Source of the DNA: Candidatus Tepidiaquacellales bacterium UBA2330
GTDB taxonomy: Bacteria; Bacteroidota; Ignavibacteria; Tepidaquicellales; Tepidaquicellaceae
Assembly (NCBI GenBank): GCA_002344965.1
Contig: DDUU01000059.1
Span: 1 to 64,000, forward strand
Direction of reading: 5' to 3'
Length of the DNA: 64,000 bases
Under the pieces are notes generated by a model. The model saw only the letters and a list, made by a program, of their open reading frames with translations. It was not told where the DNA came from and did no database searches. A program made the position numbers and the translations under genes. This document shows, piece after piece, positions 54,334 through 63,981 of the stretch (within the stretch, counting starts at the first letter, position 1; each line of letters starts with the position of its first letter).

Positions 54334-55313
54334 GTATCCACAGAATTATTCCGTCTGATTCTACGGAATGGGATAAGACTCTTGAAGGGATCAATCATTC
54401 TTTTGCACATACAAGACAAAGCTGTCTGGCGATGAAACTGACGACCGGATATAATACTTATTTATATGTATTTGAAAAGGATAATGTAATAATAGTCTGT
54501 CCGTTAGCTGAAAGAAAATTCAATAGTTATACTGACATTGTTACCCCTTACGGATTTTCAGGTTTTACTGGAAACGGTTTACATCCTGATTTTTTAAAAT
54601 ACTGGGATGAGTTTACAAAGGAAAATAATTTTGTATGCGGATACTTAAGTCAGAATCCGCTGTTTACAAAAAAGGATTATTACCATTCTGAAGATTCTTA
54701 CAGCAATACAAATTTATATTTTCTTGATCTCAGGCAAAGTCTGACTGAGCTGTTTGATAATCTTGATGCGAACAGAAAGAGAATTATAAAAAATTTCAGA
54801 CAAGCGGAAGCGTCATTTACTTATAATAAGACTTCCCTGACGGAATTTTTTATATCAAACAATCATAATTTTCTGAAAAGTATAAACGCTTCGGAAGCAA
54901 ATTATTTCAAACGGGAAACTCTCGAATATATTTGCGGACTTGAGAATGTATATATGGCAGGAGCCGTTGAAAAAGACAAAATTGTGTCGGTTTATATTTT
55001 CGCTCATACTGAATATTCAGCTGACTGTCTTTTCAATGTTCCGTTGCCTGAAGGCAGGAAATACGCTCCTACTCTGCTGTGGGCAGGTCTGAAATATTAT
55101 AAAAGCAAAAAAATTCCGGTGATGAATCTCGGCGGTGGGCTTAAGGAAGATGACAGCATTGCAATGTCAAAGGAAAGATTCGGTGCTTACAAGCTTCCTT
55201 TTATAAATCTGAAACAGATCTACAATAAAAATGTGTATGAAAAACTCTGCGCAGAAGTAAATGCCGATAAGGATGATATGAACGGTTACTTTCCGGCTTA
55301 CAGGAGAAAATGA
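54330..55313 (+). CDS. FemAB/GNAT-like acyltransferase
   Basis: A 327-residue soluble protein with the two-lobed FemAB/GNAT pattern. SFAHTRQSCLAMKLTTGY and the aromatic-rich region FNSYTDIVTPYGFSGFTGN open it; LDANRKRIIKNFRQAE is the helix typical of FemAB-like proteins. VSVYIFAHTEYSADCLFNV and APTLLWAGLKYYKSKK fit the second GNAT lobe. It could acylate an amino sugar made by the nearby genes. The ATGA overlap with WbqC supports a joint role. Confidence 0.75.
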   Translation: MSIHRIIPSDSTEWDKTLEGINHSFAHTRQSCLAMKLTTGYNTYLYVFEKDNVIIVCPLAERKFNSYTDIVTPYGFSGFTGNGLHPDFLKYWDEFTKENNFVCGYLSQNPLFTKKDYYHSEDSYSNTNLYFLDLRQSLTELFDNLDANRKRIIKNFRQAEASFTYNKTSLTEFFISNNHNFLKSINASEANYFKRETLEYICGLENVYMAGAVEKDKIVSVYIFAHTEYSADCLFNVPLPEGRKYAPTLLWAGLKYYKSKKIPVMNLGGGLKEDDSIAMSKERFGAYKLPFINLKQIYNKNVYEKLCAEVNADKDDMNGYFPAYRRK

Positions 55314-55373
55314 TGTAATGAAATTTTATCCGGTATTAGTTTTAAAAAATTTTTTTAAAATAATTTAATTCAA

Positions 55374-56075
55374 TTGTTTGTAAAGTCAGCAAAGTTTTAT
55401 GACGCTTTATATCATTTCAAGGATTATAAAAAAGCGTCAGAAAGACTTACGGAAATTATCAGTAATTTTAATCCCGGCGCCGTGTCAATACTTGATACCG
55501 CCTGCGGAACGGGAAAACATATTGAGAATCTGATGTCAAGATATGAATGCGAAGGTCTTGATATAAATAAAGAGCTTCTCGAAATTGCGGAGCAGAGATG
55601 TCCCGGTATTGTTTTTCATGAATCGGATATGACTGAATTTAATCTGAGGAAAAAATTTGATGTCGTCACATGCCTTTTTAGTTCGATCGCCTATGTGAAG
55701 ACATATCAGAATTTAGTTAAAGCCGTTTCCACCATGTCAGATCATCTTAACCGTAATGGTCTTCTTATAATAGAACCCTGGTTCAGCAGGGAAACTTACT
55801 ATGTAAATACTATAACGGCAAATCATTATGATGAAAAGGATATGAAGATCGCCTGGATGTACAACAGTATTATGAAAGATGAAATGTCCGTGCTTGATAT
55901 TCATTATCTTGCCGGAACTCCGGAAGGAGTAATTCATTTCAGCGAACTTCACGAGCTTGGCTTATTTGATGATGCTCAGTACAGAAAAGCAATGACTGAT
56001 GCCGGACTTGAAGTTCATTATGACAAAGACGGACTTTTCGGAAGAGGCATGTATATAGGAATTAAAAATTTGTAA
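55374..56075 (+). CDS. DesVI/TylM1-like amino-sugar methyltransferase
   Basis: A 233-residue class I methyltransferase. Motif I is SILDTACGTGKHIENLM, DMTEFNLRKKFDVVTCLFSS follows, then YVKTYQNLVKAVSTM, LIIEPWFSRETY and HFSELHELGLFDDAQYRKAM. The whole chain follows DesVI/TylM1, which N,N-dimethylate dTDP-3-amino sugars in macrolide pathways, up to the end LFGRGMYIGIK. The start is TTG. With WbqC, a GNAT-like enzyme and sugar aminotransferases in the same region, an N-methylated amino sugar in the surface glycan is plausible, but this is inferred from similarity. Confidence 0.8.
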   Translation: MFVKSAKFYDALYHFKDYKKASERLTEIISNFNPGAVSILDTACGTGKHIENLMSRYECEGLDINKELLEIAEQRCPGIVFHESDMTEFNLRKKFDVVTCLFSSIAYVKTYQNLVKAVSTMSDHLNRNGLLIIEPWFSRETYYVNTITANHYDEKDMKIAWMYNSIMKDEMSVLDIHYLAGTPEGVIHFSELHELGLFDDAQYRKAMTDAGLEVHYDKDGLFGRGMYIGIKNL

Positions 56076-56106
56076 TATTTACTTTATTTTAAATCAATCA
56101 ATTTTA

Positions 56107-57060
56107 ATGAAGGTCAGTGTCTGGATGTCAGCATACAATCACGGGAAATACATATCCAGCTGTCTGGAATCCGTACTGATGCAGAAAACTGATTTTGATT
56201 TTGAGATTGTGATCGGTGAAGACTGTTCGGCGGATAATACGCGAGAGATTATAAAAGAATTCGCTGTCAGATTTCCGGATAAAGTAAAACCTTTTTTCCC
56301 GGAGAAAAACATAGGGATGATGCAGATGGATGTCGCTACTTTTTCTAGGTGCAGAGGTGAGTATCTCGCATTGCTTAACGGTGATGACGAATGGACTGAT
56401 GAGAATAAACTTCAGATACAGGCGGATCTGCTTGATTCTGAAACCGATGCGTCAATGTGTTATCACAGATCATTTGTAATTGATGAGCTTTCAGGTCAGG
56501 AATGGGAAACAGAATTTACCGGGACAGGAAACGAACTTCCGGCAGATAAATTGTTTCACGGATTTAATCCCATTATGACTGCTTCTGTAATGTGCAGAAA
56601 TCCCGGAAAATTGCCTGACTGGTATGAAGACGTACCATACGGCGATATGCCTTTGTATCTGATGCTTTCTGAACAGGGGAAAATAAGATATATTGACAGG
56701 ACAATGTGTCTTTACAGAATTCACGCGAGCGGTAACTGGCAGGGCGATACTTTGAAAAGCAATCTGTTAAAAGATATTAAATATTATAATGTGATCAATG
56801 AAAAATTTGATCAGAGATACAGTCCCTATATAAAAAAAATTTTAGCACTAAGATATTTAAGTCTCACTATATTAAGTTTAAGAAATGATGAATATGAAGA
56901 TGCTGATAATTATTATAATGAATTGCTAAAATGTGACAGAGAATTTTTAGAAAAAAGAAATTCTGAAATTCAGACTTTGCGGAAAATACTTGACGACAAT
57001 TCTCTTAAAAAATATTACGGTGAATTAATCGGTTCCGATCCCGGATGGAAAATAATCTGA
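56107..57060 (+). CDS. Glycosyltransferase family 2
   Basis: A 317-residue GT-A enzyme. VSVWMSAYNHGKYISSCLES is the nucleotide-binding start, IVIGEDCSADNT follows, and the metal motif is in LLNGDDEWTDENK. YGDMPLYLMLSEQGKI is the acceptor-side acidic segment. The end carries a coiled, charged tail of about 60 residues. It precedes the five-module GT2 protein by 38 bases and is likely part of the same transcript. Confidence 0.87.
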   Translation: MKVSVWMSAYNHGKYISSCLESVLMQKTDFDFEIVIGEDCSADNTREIIKEFAVRFPDKVKPFFPEKNIGMMQMDVATFSRCRGEYLALLNGDDEWTDENKLQIQADLLDSETDASMCYHRSFVIDELSGQEWETEFTGTGNELPADKLFHGFNPIMTASVMCRNPGKLPDWYEDVPYGDMPLYLMLSEQGKIRYIDRTMCLYRIHASGNWQGDTLKSNLLKDIKYYNVINEKFDQRYSPYIKKILALRYLSLTILSLRNDEYEDADNYYNELLKCDREFLEKRNSEIQTLRKILDDNSLKKYYGELIGSDPGWKII

Positions 57061-57098
57061 TTATATTTTTAGAAATATAAATTTTTAATGTTCTGCAG

Positions 57099-60000
57099 AT
57101 GCTTTTAGATACAAGCAAATCTTTATCGAAGTTCTTACCCGTCAGCATGTCAGAGCAGCGTCCGCTCTGGTCCGTTATGATACCCGTTTATAACAACACT
57201 TCATTTTTAAGTCAGATTATTCAGAAGATTTTATCGCAGTATACTGATTCCGGTCAGATGGAAATTTATGTGATCGATGACTGCTCAACGTCAGGCGATC
57301 CGGGTGGAATTGTTAATAAGTTCGGAAACGGTATTGTAAATTATTTCAGACAGCCGGTAAATGTCGGACATTCTAAAAATTATGATACATGCATACGGAA
57401 GGCAAAAGGTAAATTAATTCACATACTCCATCAGGACGATATGGTGAGGGACGGATTTTATGATAGAATGGGAAAAGCGTTTACTGATTTTCCTGAGATT
57501 GGCGCTGCATTCTGCAGGCATTTATTCATAGATGAAAAGGGCAACTGGCTATGGATTTCAGAGCTTGAAAGAGAGGAAGACGGAGTACTGGATGACTGGC
57601 TGATGAAAATCGCGGAGAAGCAGCGGATTCAGTACGCTTCAATGGTTGTAAAGAGAGAGGTATATGAAAACCTCGGAGGTTTTGTAAATAAGGATATGGC
57701 AGGCGACGGATGGCAGATGGCGGGTGAGGACTGGGAAATGTGGGTACGGATTGCCGCTAATTATAAAGTAGGATATGTAACTGAACCTCTGGCTGAATAC
57801 AGAATTCACAGAGCTTCCATGACAAGCAGTCTTGCAAAGTCAGGTCAGAATGTAAAAGACATTCACAGGATAATTGAAAGATTTTCACAATATGTACCGG
57901 AAGATAAAAGAGAGCAGGTAAAAAAATCCGCAGCCAAACATTTCGCAAACTATTCATTTGAAAATTCCAAAAAAATTCTGAATGATACAAATGACTCTGA
58001 TGCAGCGGAAGCGCAGCTTAATGAAGCAATAAAACTCGATCCGGAAATTTATTCAAAAGACTTATTAGTTTACAGCAGACTAAATGAGATGATCCGTTTT
58101 GACGGACTTTCCGTTGTCATATGTATGCAAAATGATCCTGAAGGGATAATTGATTTACTTCATGAGATAAGTTCTCAGAATAAAAGTGATGAAATGGAAA
58201 TCGAAATAATATTTGTCGATAACGGATCTGAAGATGACACATATTCTGAATCTGAGAAAATTCTATCCGATAAGGATCTCAACAAATTTCCATTTAAACT
58301 CTTTAAACAGGAATATCCCGACTTTAACTCTGCACTTAAGACAGCGTTTGATAAATCAAAATTCGAATACATTCTGGTATGTAACGGAAGATTTAGTCTC
58401 AGCGAAAATTTTCTGAAGACAGTAACTGATAAAATCAAAGAAAATAAAGAAACCGGTCTTGTCATATCTGAGAAAGAAATATTTACAGACAGCGTGCTTC
58501 CTGTATGGCTTGACGAAAAACTTTTCCGCGGCAGATTTATTCCTGATTCAAATTTCATTCAGGAAAAGAACGAGGTTTTCAATATAACAGGTGCGGTTTT
58601 AAGGAAAAGCGCCTGGGAAAAAATAATGGATAAGGGAATTATTCCCGATCTGTCCGGAGAACCGGAATCCGGAAAACGAATTGAATCACAGCTGCCTTTC
58701 ATACTTTTGAAAAATAACTTCACTGTCTCGAAAGAAAAATTTGCAGTTTACAGGAAATTTATTCCCGCTGCAAGTCTTGAATATCATGACTTTATGAATT
58801 TCTGGAAAAACAAAGGAAAGGAATCCGCAGCACTGTATCAGGGAAAATCAGTAAGATTTATTCTCAGGCAGACATTGAAATTCTACATCAAATATGTTTC
58901 CGCGGCTCATCATGAGAAGTTGAGAACCGGCACAGAAAACGTAAGCTCAATTTATGCAGGTTATTATTTTGAGAAGCTGATGACATTGCTGAATACTGTT
59001 ACGCCGAATAAGTTAAAGCAGATAAAATTATTAAGAAGCATTTCCGGAAAATTATACAATAAATATTTTAAGAATATATACATCCGGTTCCAGCCGAAAG
59101 TTAAACGTACCGGAATCACATCTGTTATAGATCTTTTCGCAGAAGAAAGGACTCCTCAGCTTTTAATAAAGAGCTTAGCTTCACAAAAAGTAAGATCTTA
59201 TGTTGACACAGAGACAATAATTGTTTTAAATAAAAATAATGAGAATTTCTCAGAGCAGCTCAGAAAAATCTGGGACAAATATAAGCATGGCGAAAGAGTT
59301 CTCAGAATAATTACATCTGAAGCCGGAAGTGTTTCAGCATTTAAAAAAGCAGTTGGACAATCGAGTTACGATTACCTTGTGTTTTTTAATGGCAGAGACG
59401 TACCTGAAGAGAATTATCTGCAGAATGCATTAGGCATTTTAAGAAGCAATGACAATATTCATTTAGCAGCCGGTGAAACAGGAGCTATGTTTGAAACAGA
59501 TCCTCCGTTATGGTTTGAGAAATTCAAAGATTATTTTTTTGAAAATTCATTTACACAGCAATCAGGAAAAGGCAGTTTTTTAGTCAACAAATTATTTCAC
59601 GGCGGAGGTATAGCGGTTAAAAAAAGCACAGCGGAAGAAATCTTAAAATTGAATACAGGAACCTTGTTTGAGAATATTGAGAAAGGCGAAAATATTTTTG
59701 AAAGAGATTATAACGGTTCGCTGTCGGAATCTGATATTACGGTTAACACCAGTCGTGTTTTAAACATCAGCAAGTTATTTTCAGATGAAGAGGTAAGCTG
59801 GGATAAGCTGCGTAAAATCTGGCGTGAGTCAGGAATCAAAAACCAGACAGATATTTACAGAAAATTAAAAATTATAAATAAAAAAATTCCGTTTCAGCTC
59901 AGAGTAATTTTTAATAATCTCAGGAAATGCGGTTATAAAAATTTAATAGATTACGACAACACAAACGAAAATAATTTAAAAATATTATATATTGAAAAAA

Positions 60001-62933
60001 ACTTGGGCAAATTAAATTCACTGCTGAACCAAAAAACCCAAAACCCCAAAAGGCAAATCAGACTAATTAAGAAAGGAGCAAGAAAGAATGATTCAGTTTA
60101 TCTAAGCAGACTTACAAACGGATATACAAACAGGATAGCAAGAAAAGGAGTATCAGTTGTTATCTGCTGCTACAACAGTGCGAAGCTGCTGCCTGCAACA
60201 TTAGAGCATCTCAGCAGGCAGAAGACCAGAAAATACGTTGACTGGGAAGTTGTAATTGTTAATAACGCTTCGACTGACAATACTTCGGAAGTCGCTGCAA
60301 CGGAATGGAAAAAATATCCTGACTGTAAAGGTTCACTCAAAATTGCATATCAGCCGATACCCGGACTTGCAGCCGCAAGAGAAAAGGGAATTGAAGAATC
60401 GAAGTATGAGTATATAGTTTTCTGTGATGATGATAACTGGCTGGATGAAAATTTTGTGCAGAATGTTGTAAGACTCATGAGGAGCAATTCTGATATAGCA
60501 ATTGCCGGCGCAGAAACACAGGAAGTATGCGAAGTCGATCCTCCTGAATGGTTTCATAAATGGAAGAACTGGAGTTACGCAGTCGGAGAGCAATTTGAAA
60601 GACCTGGAGACATTACATGGTCAAGAGGTTTTGTCTGGGGAGCGGGAATGGTGCTTCGAAGAGAAGCCCTTGAAAAATTATACGGCGATGGATTTAAATC
60701 ATTACTGACAGACAGAAAAGGTAAGGAGCTTGCATCCGGCGGCGATACGGAAATATGTTACGCAATGCGGCTTGCGGGCTGGAGGATCTGGTATGATCCG
60801 GAATTAAAGCTGAAACATTATATGACAGCGCCCAGACTTAAGTGGGAATATTTTCTGAAGCTTTGGAAAGGGTTCGGCGTCAGCACAGCAGGACTTGACA
60901 CATATCTGAATTTAATACCTGAGGATATGATAGAAGGAAATTATATTCAGATCAAAAAAACCTGGGAAGAAAATTATTCCGATACTAAGAAAAAACTCAG
61001 AGATTTTGGTTCGGAAAAAGTAAAAAACTATGCGAGTCTTCCGGAAGGTGATCCTGATGCGCCGCTTATAGTTTTTAATCTGGCAAGACTTGAGGAACTA
61101 AAGCAAATAAAAAAATTATATAAGACAAGATCAGAGGAAGCTGAGAAAGCGCAGTGGAAAAAAGATTTTTTCCAGCTGAGACTTTTAAATAAAAAATATA
61201 AACCTGCTGATAAAGAAGACAAAACTGTCTGGCCATGGACAGATGAACCGGCTGATATTGACAATGAAAATATCAAAGAAGATTTTAAAATCAGTATACT
61301 GACTCCTTCCTACATGTCTGAGAATAAAATTGAGAAAGCTATACAGAGCGTGATAAGGCAGGGTTATAAGAATTATGAGCATATTGTAGTTGACGGCGGA
61401 TCAAAAGATAATACTGTGGATATACTGAAAAAATATCCTCATATAAAATGGGTTTCTGAAAAGGATAACGGTCAGTCTGACGCTATGAATAAAGCTTTTG
61501 ATATGTCAACAGGTGATATAATTTGCTATCTGAATTCCGATGATTTTTTTGCGCCGGGAGCTTTTAAAAATATTGTTAAGGAATTTCATTCTAATCCGAA
61601 TGCCGATATGGTAGTAGGCAATCTTATATTAGATATGAAAAGCGGACCGATGATAATTTATCCGGAAAAAGATTATAAAAAAATCATGCTGTCTTTTTAT
61701 TATTCATTTCCAATAAATCCGGTTTGTTATTTTTATAAAAGGAATGTACAGGAAAGGATCGGCAAGTTTCCTTTGGATAACCATTACACAATGGATTACT
61801 GGTTTCTCTTAAAGGCATATAAGGATTTTAATATACATAAAATGGAAGTGATACTGGGAACATTCTTATTACATGAAGTAAATAAAACCTCATCGGCGGA
61901 CAATCTGAAGAACACGCATCAGACTATGATCAGTCATCTGAAGAATAATGATATGAAGTCCGCACCTTATTATTTCTACAATTACTATAAATTCAGACTT
62001 TTCAACAAGAGATCATACAGGGATCAGAAAAGCGTTACAAGATATCTTAAACCAAAATATATTAAGAGTTTTCATTTCGGAAAAGATTATTCGGAGAGAA
62101 TTTTCAGGAAGGCATATGATAAATGTTATAATTACAGTTATATCAAAGGACTTATACTACTATTGTTATCAATAGCAGTATATCCTCCGAATCTGTTTAA
62201 AACGAGCAGAAGAAGTTTGCTCTATAGATGCATATTCGGTCATACTATTGTCGAGAAGATGAGAAATTATTATTACAAAAGTATTATAAAGAAATATGAG
62301 ATTAAGGAGTCTTTAAAAACCAATTTAAAATTAAGGGGAAATGTACCGGTTATTTTAAAAACAGAGGCAACGGATAAAAATATTTTTACATTACTGTCAT
62401 CAGGCAGGACAAAGGAATATTCAGATGTCATATTTCAAAGCGCTAAAGAGAATTGTTATAATTATAATTATCTCAAAAGTCATTTTTTATTTTTCAAATC
62501 AGTAGTAATAAGACCGGGGACTCTATTTAAGCAAAGCAGAAGAAGTCTTCTGATCAGATTATTTTTAGGGCATAAGCTAACGGAGATTCTCAGAAATAAG
62601 TATTATTATTCTGTAGTTAAGTCTTATGAGATCAAATCCGGATTTAAGAATAAAATAAATAACAGATATAAATTCACACAGAAACTGAAAAATTTCCCGA
62701 GGGATTTTTATTATTATTTCCGCTACAGAAAATTTAAGGCACGGTCCAAAGAATTATATGACGAAGCGCGTATTACTTTTCAGAATAATGAGAAATCAAA
62801 GACAATTAAATTACTGATCCCGTCTTTTGTTTTATATCCTCCGTCTATTTTTAAAAGAAACAAGCTCAGTCTTTTTGTAAACTCATTCAGGAACGGCTCG
62901 GCAAACAAAAAATCTAAAGAAGTGAAAAAGTGA
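57099..62933 (+). CDS. Giant protein with five GT2 modules and a repeated tail
   Basis: A 1944-residue protein. Module 1 (about 22-260) has VMIPVYNNTSFLSQI and the acidic motif HILHQDDMV. Module 2 (about 335-520) begins LSVVICMQNDPEG but has VCNGRFSL where the acidic motif belongs (about 426). Module 3 (about 670-880) has FFNGRDVPEENY there (about 760) and no GT2 start motif. Module 4 (about 1017-1270) is intact: VSVVICCYNSAKLLPATL, FCDDDNWLDEN (about 1107), SGGDTEICYAMRLAGW. Module 5 (about 1396-1640) is intact with CYLNSDDFFAPG (about 1476). The last 270 residues hold three copies of a basic, aromatic unit around a FK-x(2)-RRSLL-like core. Modules 1, 4 and 5 should be catalytic; 2 and 3 may bind glycan. 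Confidence 0.87.
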   Translation: MLLDTSKSLSKFLPVSMSEQRPLWSVMIPVYNNTSFLSQIIQKILSQYTDSGQMEIYVIDDCSTSGDPGGIVNKFGNGIVNYFRQPVNVGHSKNYDTCIRKAKGKLIHILHQDDMVRDGFYDRMGKAFTDFPEIGAAFCRHLFIDEKGNWLWISELEREEDGVLDDWLMKIAEKQRIQYASMVVKREVYENLGGFVNKDMAGDGWQMAGEDWEMWVRIAANYKVGYVTEPLAEYRIHRASMTSSLAKSGQNVKDIHRIIERFSQYVPEDKREQVKKSAAKHFANYSFENSKKILNDTNDSDAAEAQLNEAIKLDPEIYSKDLLVYSRLNEMIRFDGLSVVICMQNDPEGIIDLLHEISSQNKSDEMEIEIIFVDNGSEDDTYSESEKILSDKDLNKFPFKLFKQEYPDFNSALKTAFDKSKFEYILVCNGRFSLSENFLKTVTDKIKENKETGLVISEKEIFTDSVLPVWLDEKLFRGRFIPDSNFIQEKNEVFNITGAVLRKSAWEKIMDKGIIPDLSGEPESGKRIESQLPFILLKNNFTVSKEKFAVYRKFIPAASLEYHDFMNFWKNKGKESAALYQGKSVRFILRQTLKFYIKYVSAAHHEKLRTGTENVSSIYAGYYFEKLMTLLNTVTPNKLKQIKLLRSISGKLYNKYFKNIYIRFQPKVKRTGITSVIDLFAEERTPQLLIKSLASQKVRSYVDTETIIVLNKNNENFSEQLRKIWDKYKHGERVLRIITSEAGSVSAFKKAVGQSSYDYLVFFNGRDVPEENYLQNALGILRSNDNIHLAAGETGAMFETDPPLWFEKFKDYFFENSFTQQSGKGSFLVNKLFHGGGIAVKKSTAEEILKLNTGTLFENIEKGENIFERDYNGSLSESDITVNTSRVLNISKLFSDEEVSWDKLRKIWRESGIKNQTDIYRKLKIINKKIPFQLRVIFNNLRKCGYKNLIDYDNTNENNLKILYIEKNLGKLNSLLNQKTQNPKRQIRLIKKGARKNDSVYLSRLTNGYTNRIARKGVSVVICCYNSAKLLPATLEHLSRQKTRKYVDWEVVIVNNASTDNTSEVAATEWKKYPDCKGSLKIAYQPIPGLAAAREKGIEESKYEYIVFCDDDNWLDENFVQNVVRLMRSNSDIAIAGAETQEVCEVDPPEWFHKWKNWSYAVGEQFERPGDITWSRGFVWGAGMVLRREALEKLYGDGFKSLLTDRKGKELASGGDTEICYAMRLAGWRIWYDPELKLKHYMTAPRLKWEYFLKLWKGFGVSTAGLDTYLNLIPEDMIEGNYIQIKKTWEENYSDTKKKLRDFGSEKVKNYASLPEGDPDAPLIVFNLARLEELKQIKKLYKTRSEEAEKAQWKKDFFQLRLLNKKYKPADKEDKTVWPWTDEPADIDNENIKEDFKISILTPSYMSENKIEKAIQSVIRQGYKNYEHIVVDGGSKDNTVDILKKYPHIKWVSEKDNGQSDAMNKAFDMSTGDIICYLNSDDFFAPGAFKNIVKEFHSNPNADMVVGNLILDMKSGPMIIYPEKDYKKIMLSFYYSFPINPVCYFYKRNVQERIGKFPLDNHYTMDYWFLLKAYKDFNIHKMEVILGTFLLHEVNKTSSADNLKNTHQTMISHLKNNDMKSAPYYFYNYYKFRLFNKRSYRDQKSVTRYLKPKYIKSFHFGKDYSERIFRKAYDKCYNYSYIKGLILLLLSIAVYPPNLFKTSRRSLLYRCIFGHTIVEKMRNYYYKSIIKKYEIKESLKTNLKLRGNVPVILKTEATDKNIFTLLSSGRTKEYSDVIFQSAKENCYNYNYLKSHFLFFKSVVIRPGTLFKQSRRSLLIRLFLGHKLTEILRNKYYYSVVKSYEIKSGFKNKINNRYKFTQKLKNFPRDFYYYFRYRKFKARSKELYDEARITFQNNEKSKTIKLLIPSFVLYPPSIFKRNKLSLFVNSFRNGSANKKSKEVKK

Positions 62934-62958
62934 TCCGGCAACTAATTTATTCCGGTCT

Positions 62959-63981
62959 ATGAAAAAAGGATTTTCAATCATTGTCTGCTGCTATAACAGT
63001 TCAGAATTACTGAAAGACACATTAAGAAGTTTATGCTCACTGATTACTTCAGATGATTTCAGCGCTGAAATAATAATTATTGACAACGCATCTACGGACA
63101 GCACATCTGATTTTGCACAAAAATTGTTAAATGAATTTAAATGTCCTTTTGATTTCAGAATAGAATATGAACCGATACAGGGTTTATCATATGCAAGAAA
63201 AAAAGGTATAGAAATTTCAGCTTACGAATATATTTTATTTTGCGATGATGATAACCGGCTTAATGAGAATTACCTGTTGAATTCTTTCAGTATAATGGAA
63301 AACAATTCAGAGATAGGTGCTTTGGGAGGAGTCAGCGAACCGGTTTCAGATGTTGCATTTCCGGAATGGTTTGAAGATTTCAAACAGAGTTATTCAGCAG
63401 GCAAACAGTCGGATAGTAACGGGGAAATAAAATCCGAGCTGCATTCGTTGTGGGGTGCAGGAATGGTATTGAGAAGAAAGGCAATTGAAGATCTGTACAA
63501 AAACGGATTTCATTCTTTGCTTTCAGACAGGACGGGAAACGCTCTTTCATCCGGAGGTGATACTGAGCTGTGCTATGCACTCAGACTTGCCGGATGGAAG
63601 ATCTGGTTTGATGACAGTTTAAAACTAAGACACTTTCTTCCCGGAAGAAGACTTACCTGGAATTATCTAAGGGAGCTTAACAGAGGATTCGGAAGACAGA
63701 AAATAAACTTTGACGCTTATCTGAAAAATTTTTCATCAAACGGAAAAGAAGTTATGAATAAAGATACGGACTGGACTAAAAGATTTTTCTTTATGATAAA
63801 AAAAATGAGATCGTACGGATTCAGAAAGATTATTAATTTCAGAAATCATAATACGGGAGATCCGGAAATTATACGGATGGAGAAAACCATCGGCTGCATG
63901 CAGGAGCTGCTAAGACTAAAAAATGAATACGGAAAAATGATAACTGAAACAGGTAAATCCCGATGGATAAGGCATAAATGA
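62959..63981 (+). CDS. Glycosyltransferase family 2
   Basis: A 340-residue GT-A enzyme closely related to module 4 of the preceding giant protein. Shared features include SIIVCCYNSSELLKDTLRSL, IIDNASTDST, the acidic motif LFCDDDNRLNENYL, SLWGAGMVLRRKAIEDLY and SGGDTELCYALRLAGWKIW. Its end has a charged tail with RMEKTIGCMQELLRLKNEY. It follows the giant gene by 25 bases. The donor is unknown; duplication from the module, or the reverse, is likely. Confidence 0.88.
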   Translation: MKKGFSIIVCCYNSSELLKDTLRSLCSLITSDDFSAEIIIIDNASTDSTSDFAQKLLNEFKCPFDFRIEYEPIQGLSYARKKGIEISAYEYILFCDDDNRLNENYLLNSFSIMENNSEIGALGGVSEPVSDVAFPEWFEDFKQSYSAGKQSDSNGEIKSELHSLWGAGMVLRRKAIEDLYKNGFHSLLSDRTGNALSSGGDTELCYALRLAGWKIWFDDSLKLRHFLPGRRLTWNYLRELNRGFGRQKINFDAYLKNFSSNGKEVMNKDTDWTKRFFFMIKKMRSYGFRKIINFRNHNTGDPEIIRMEKTIGCMQELLRLKNEYGKMITETGKSRWIRHK

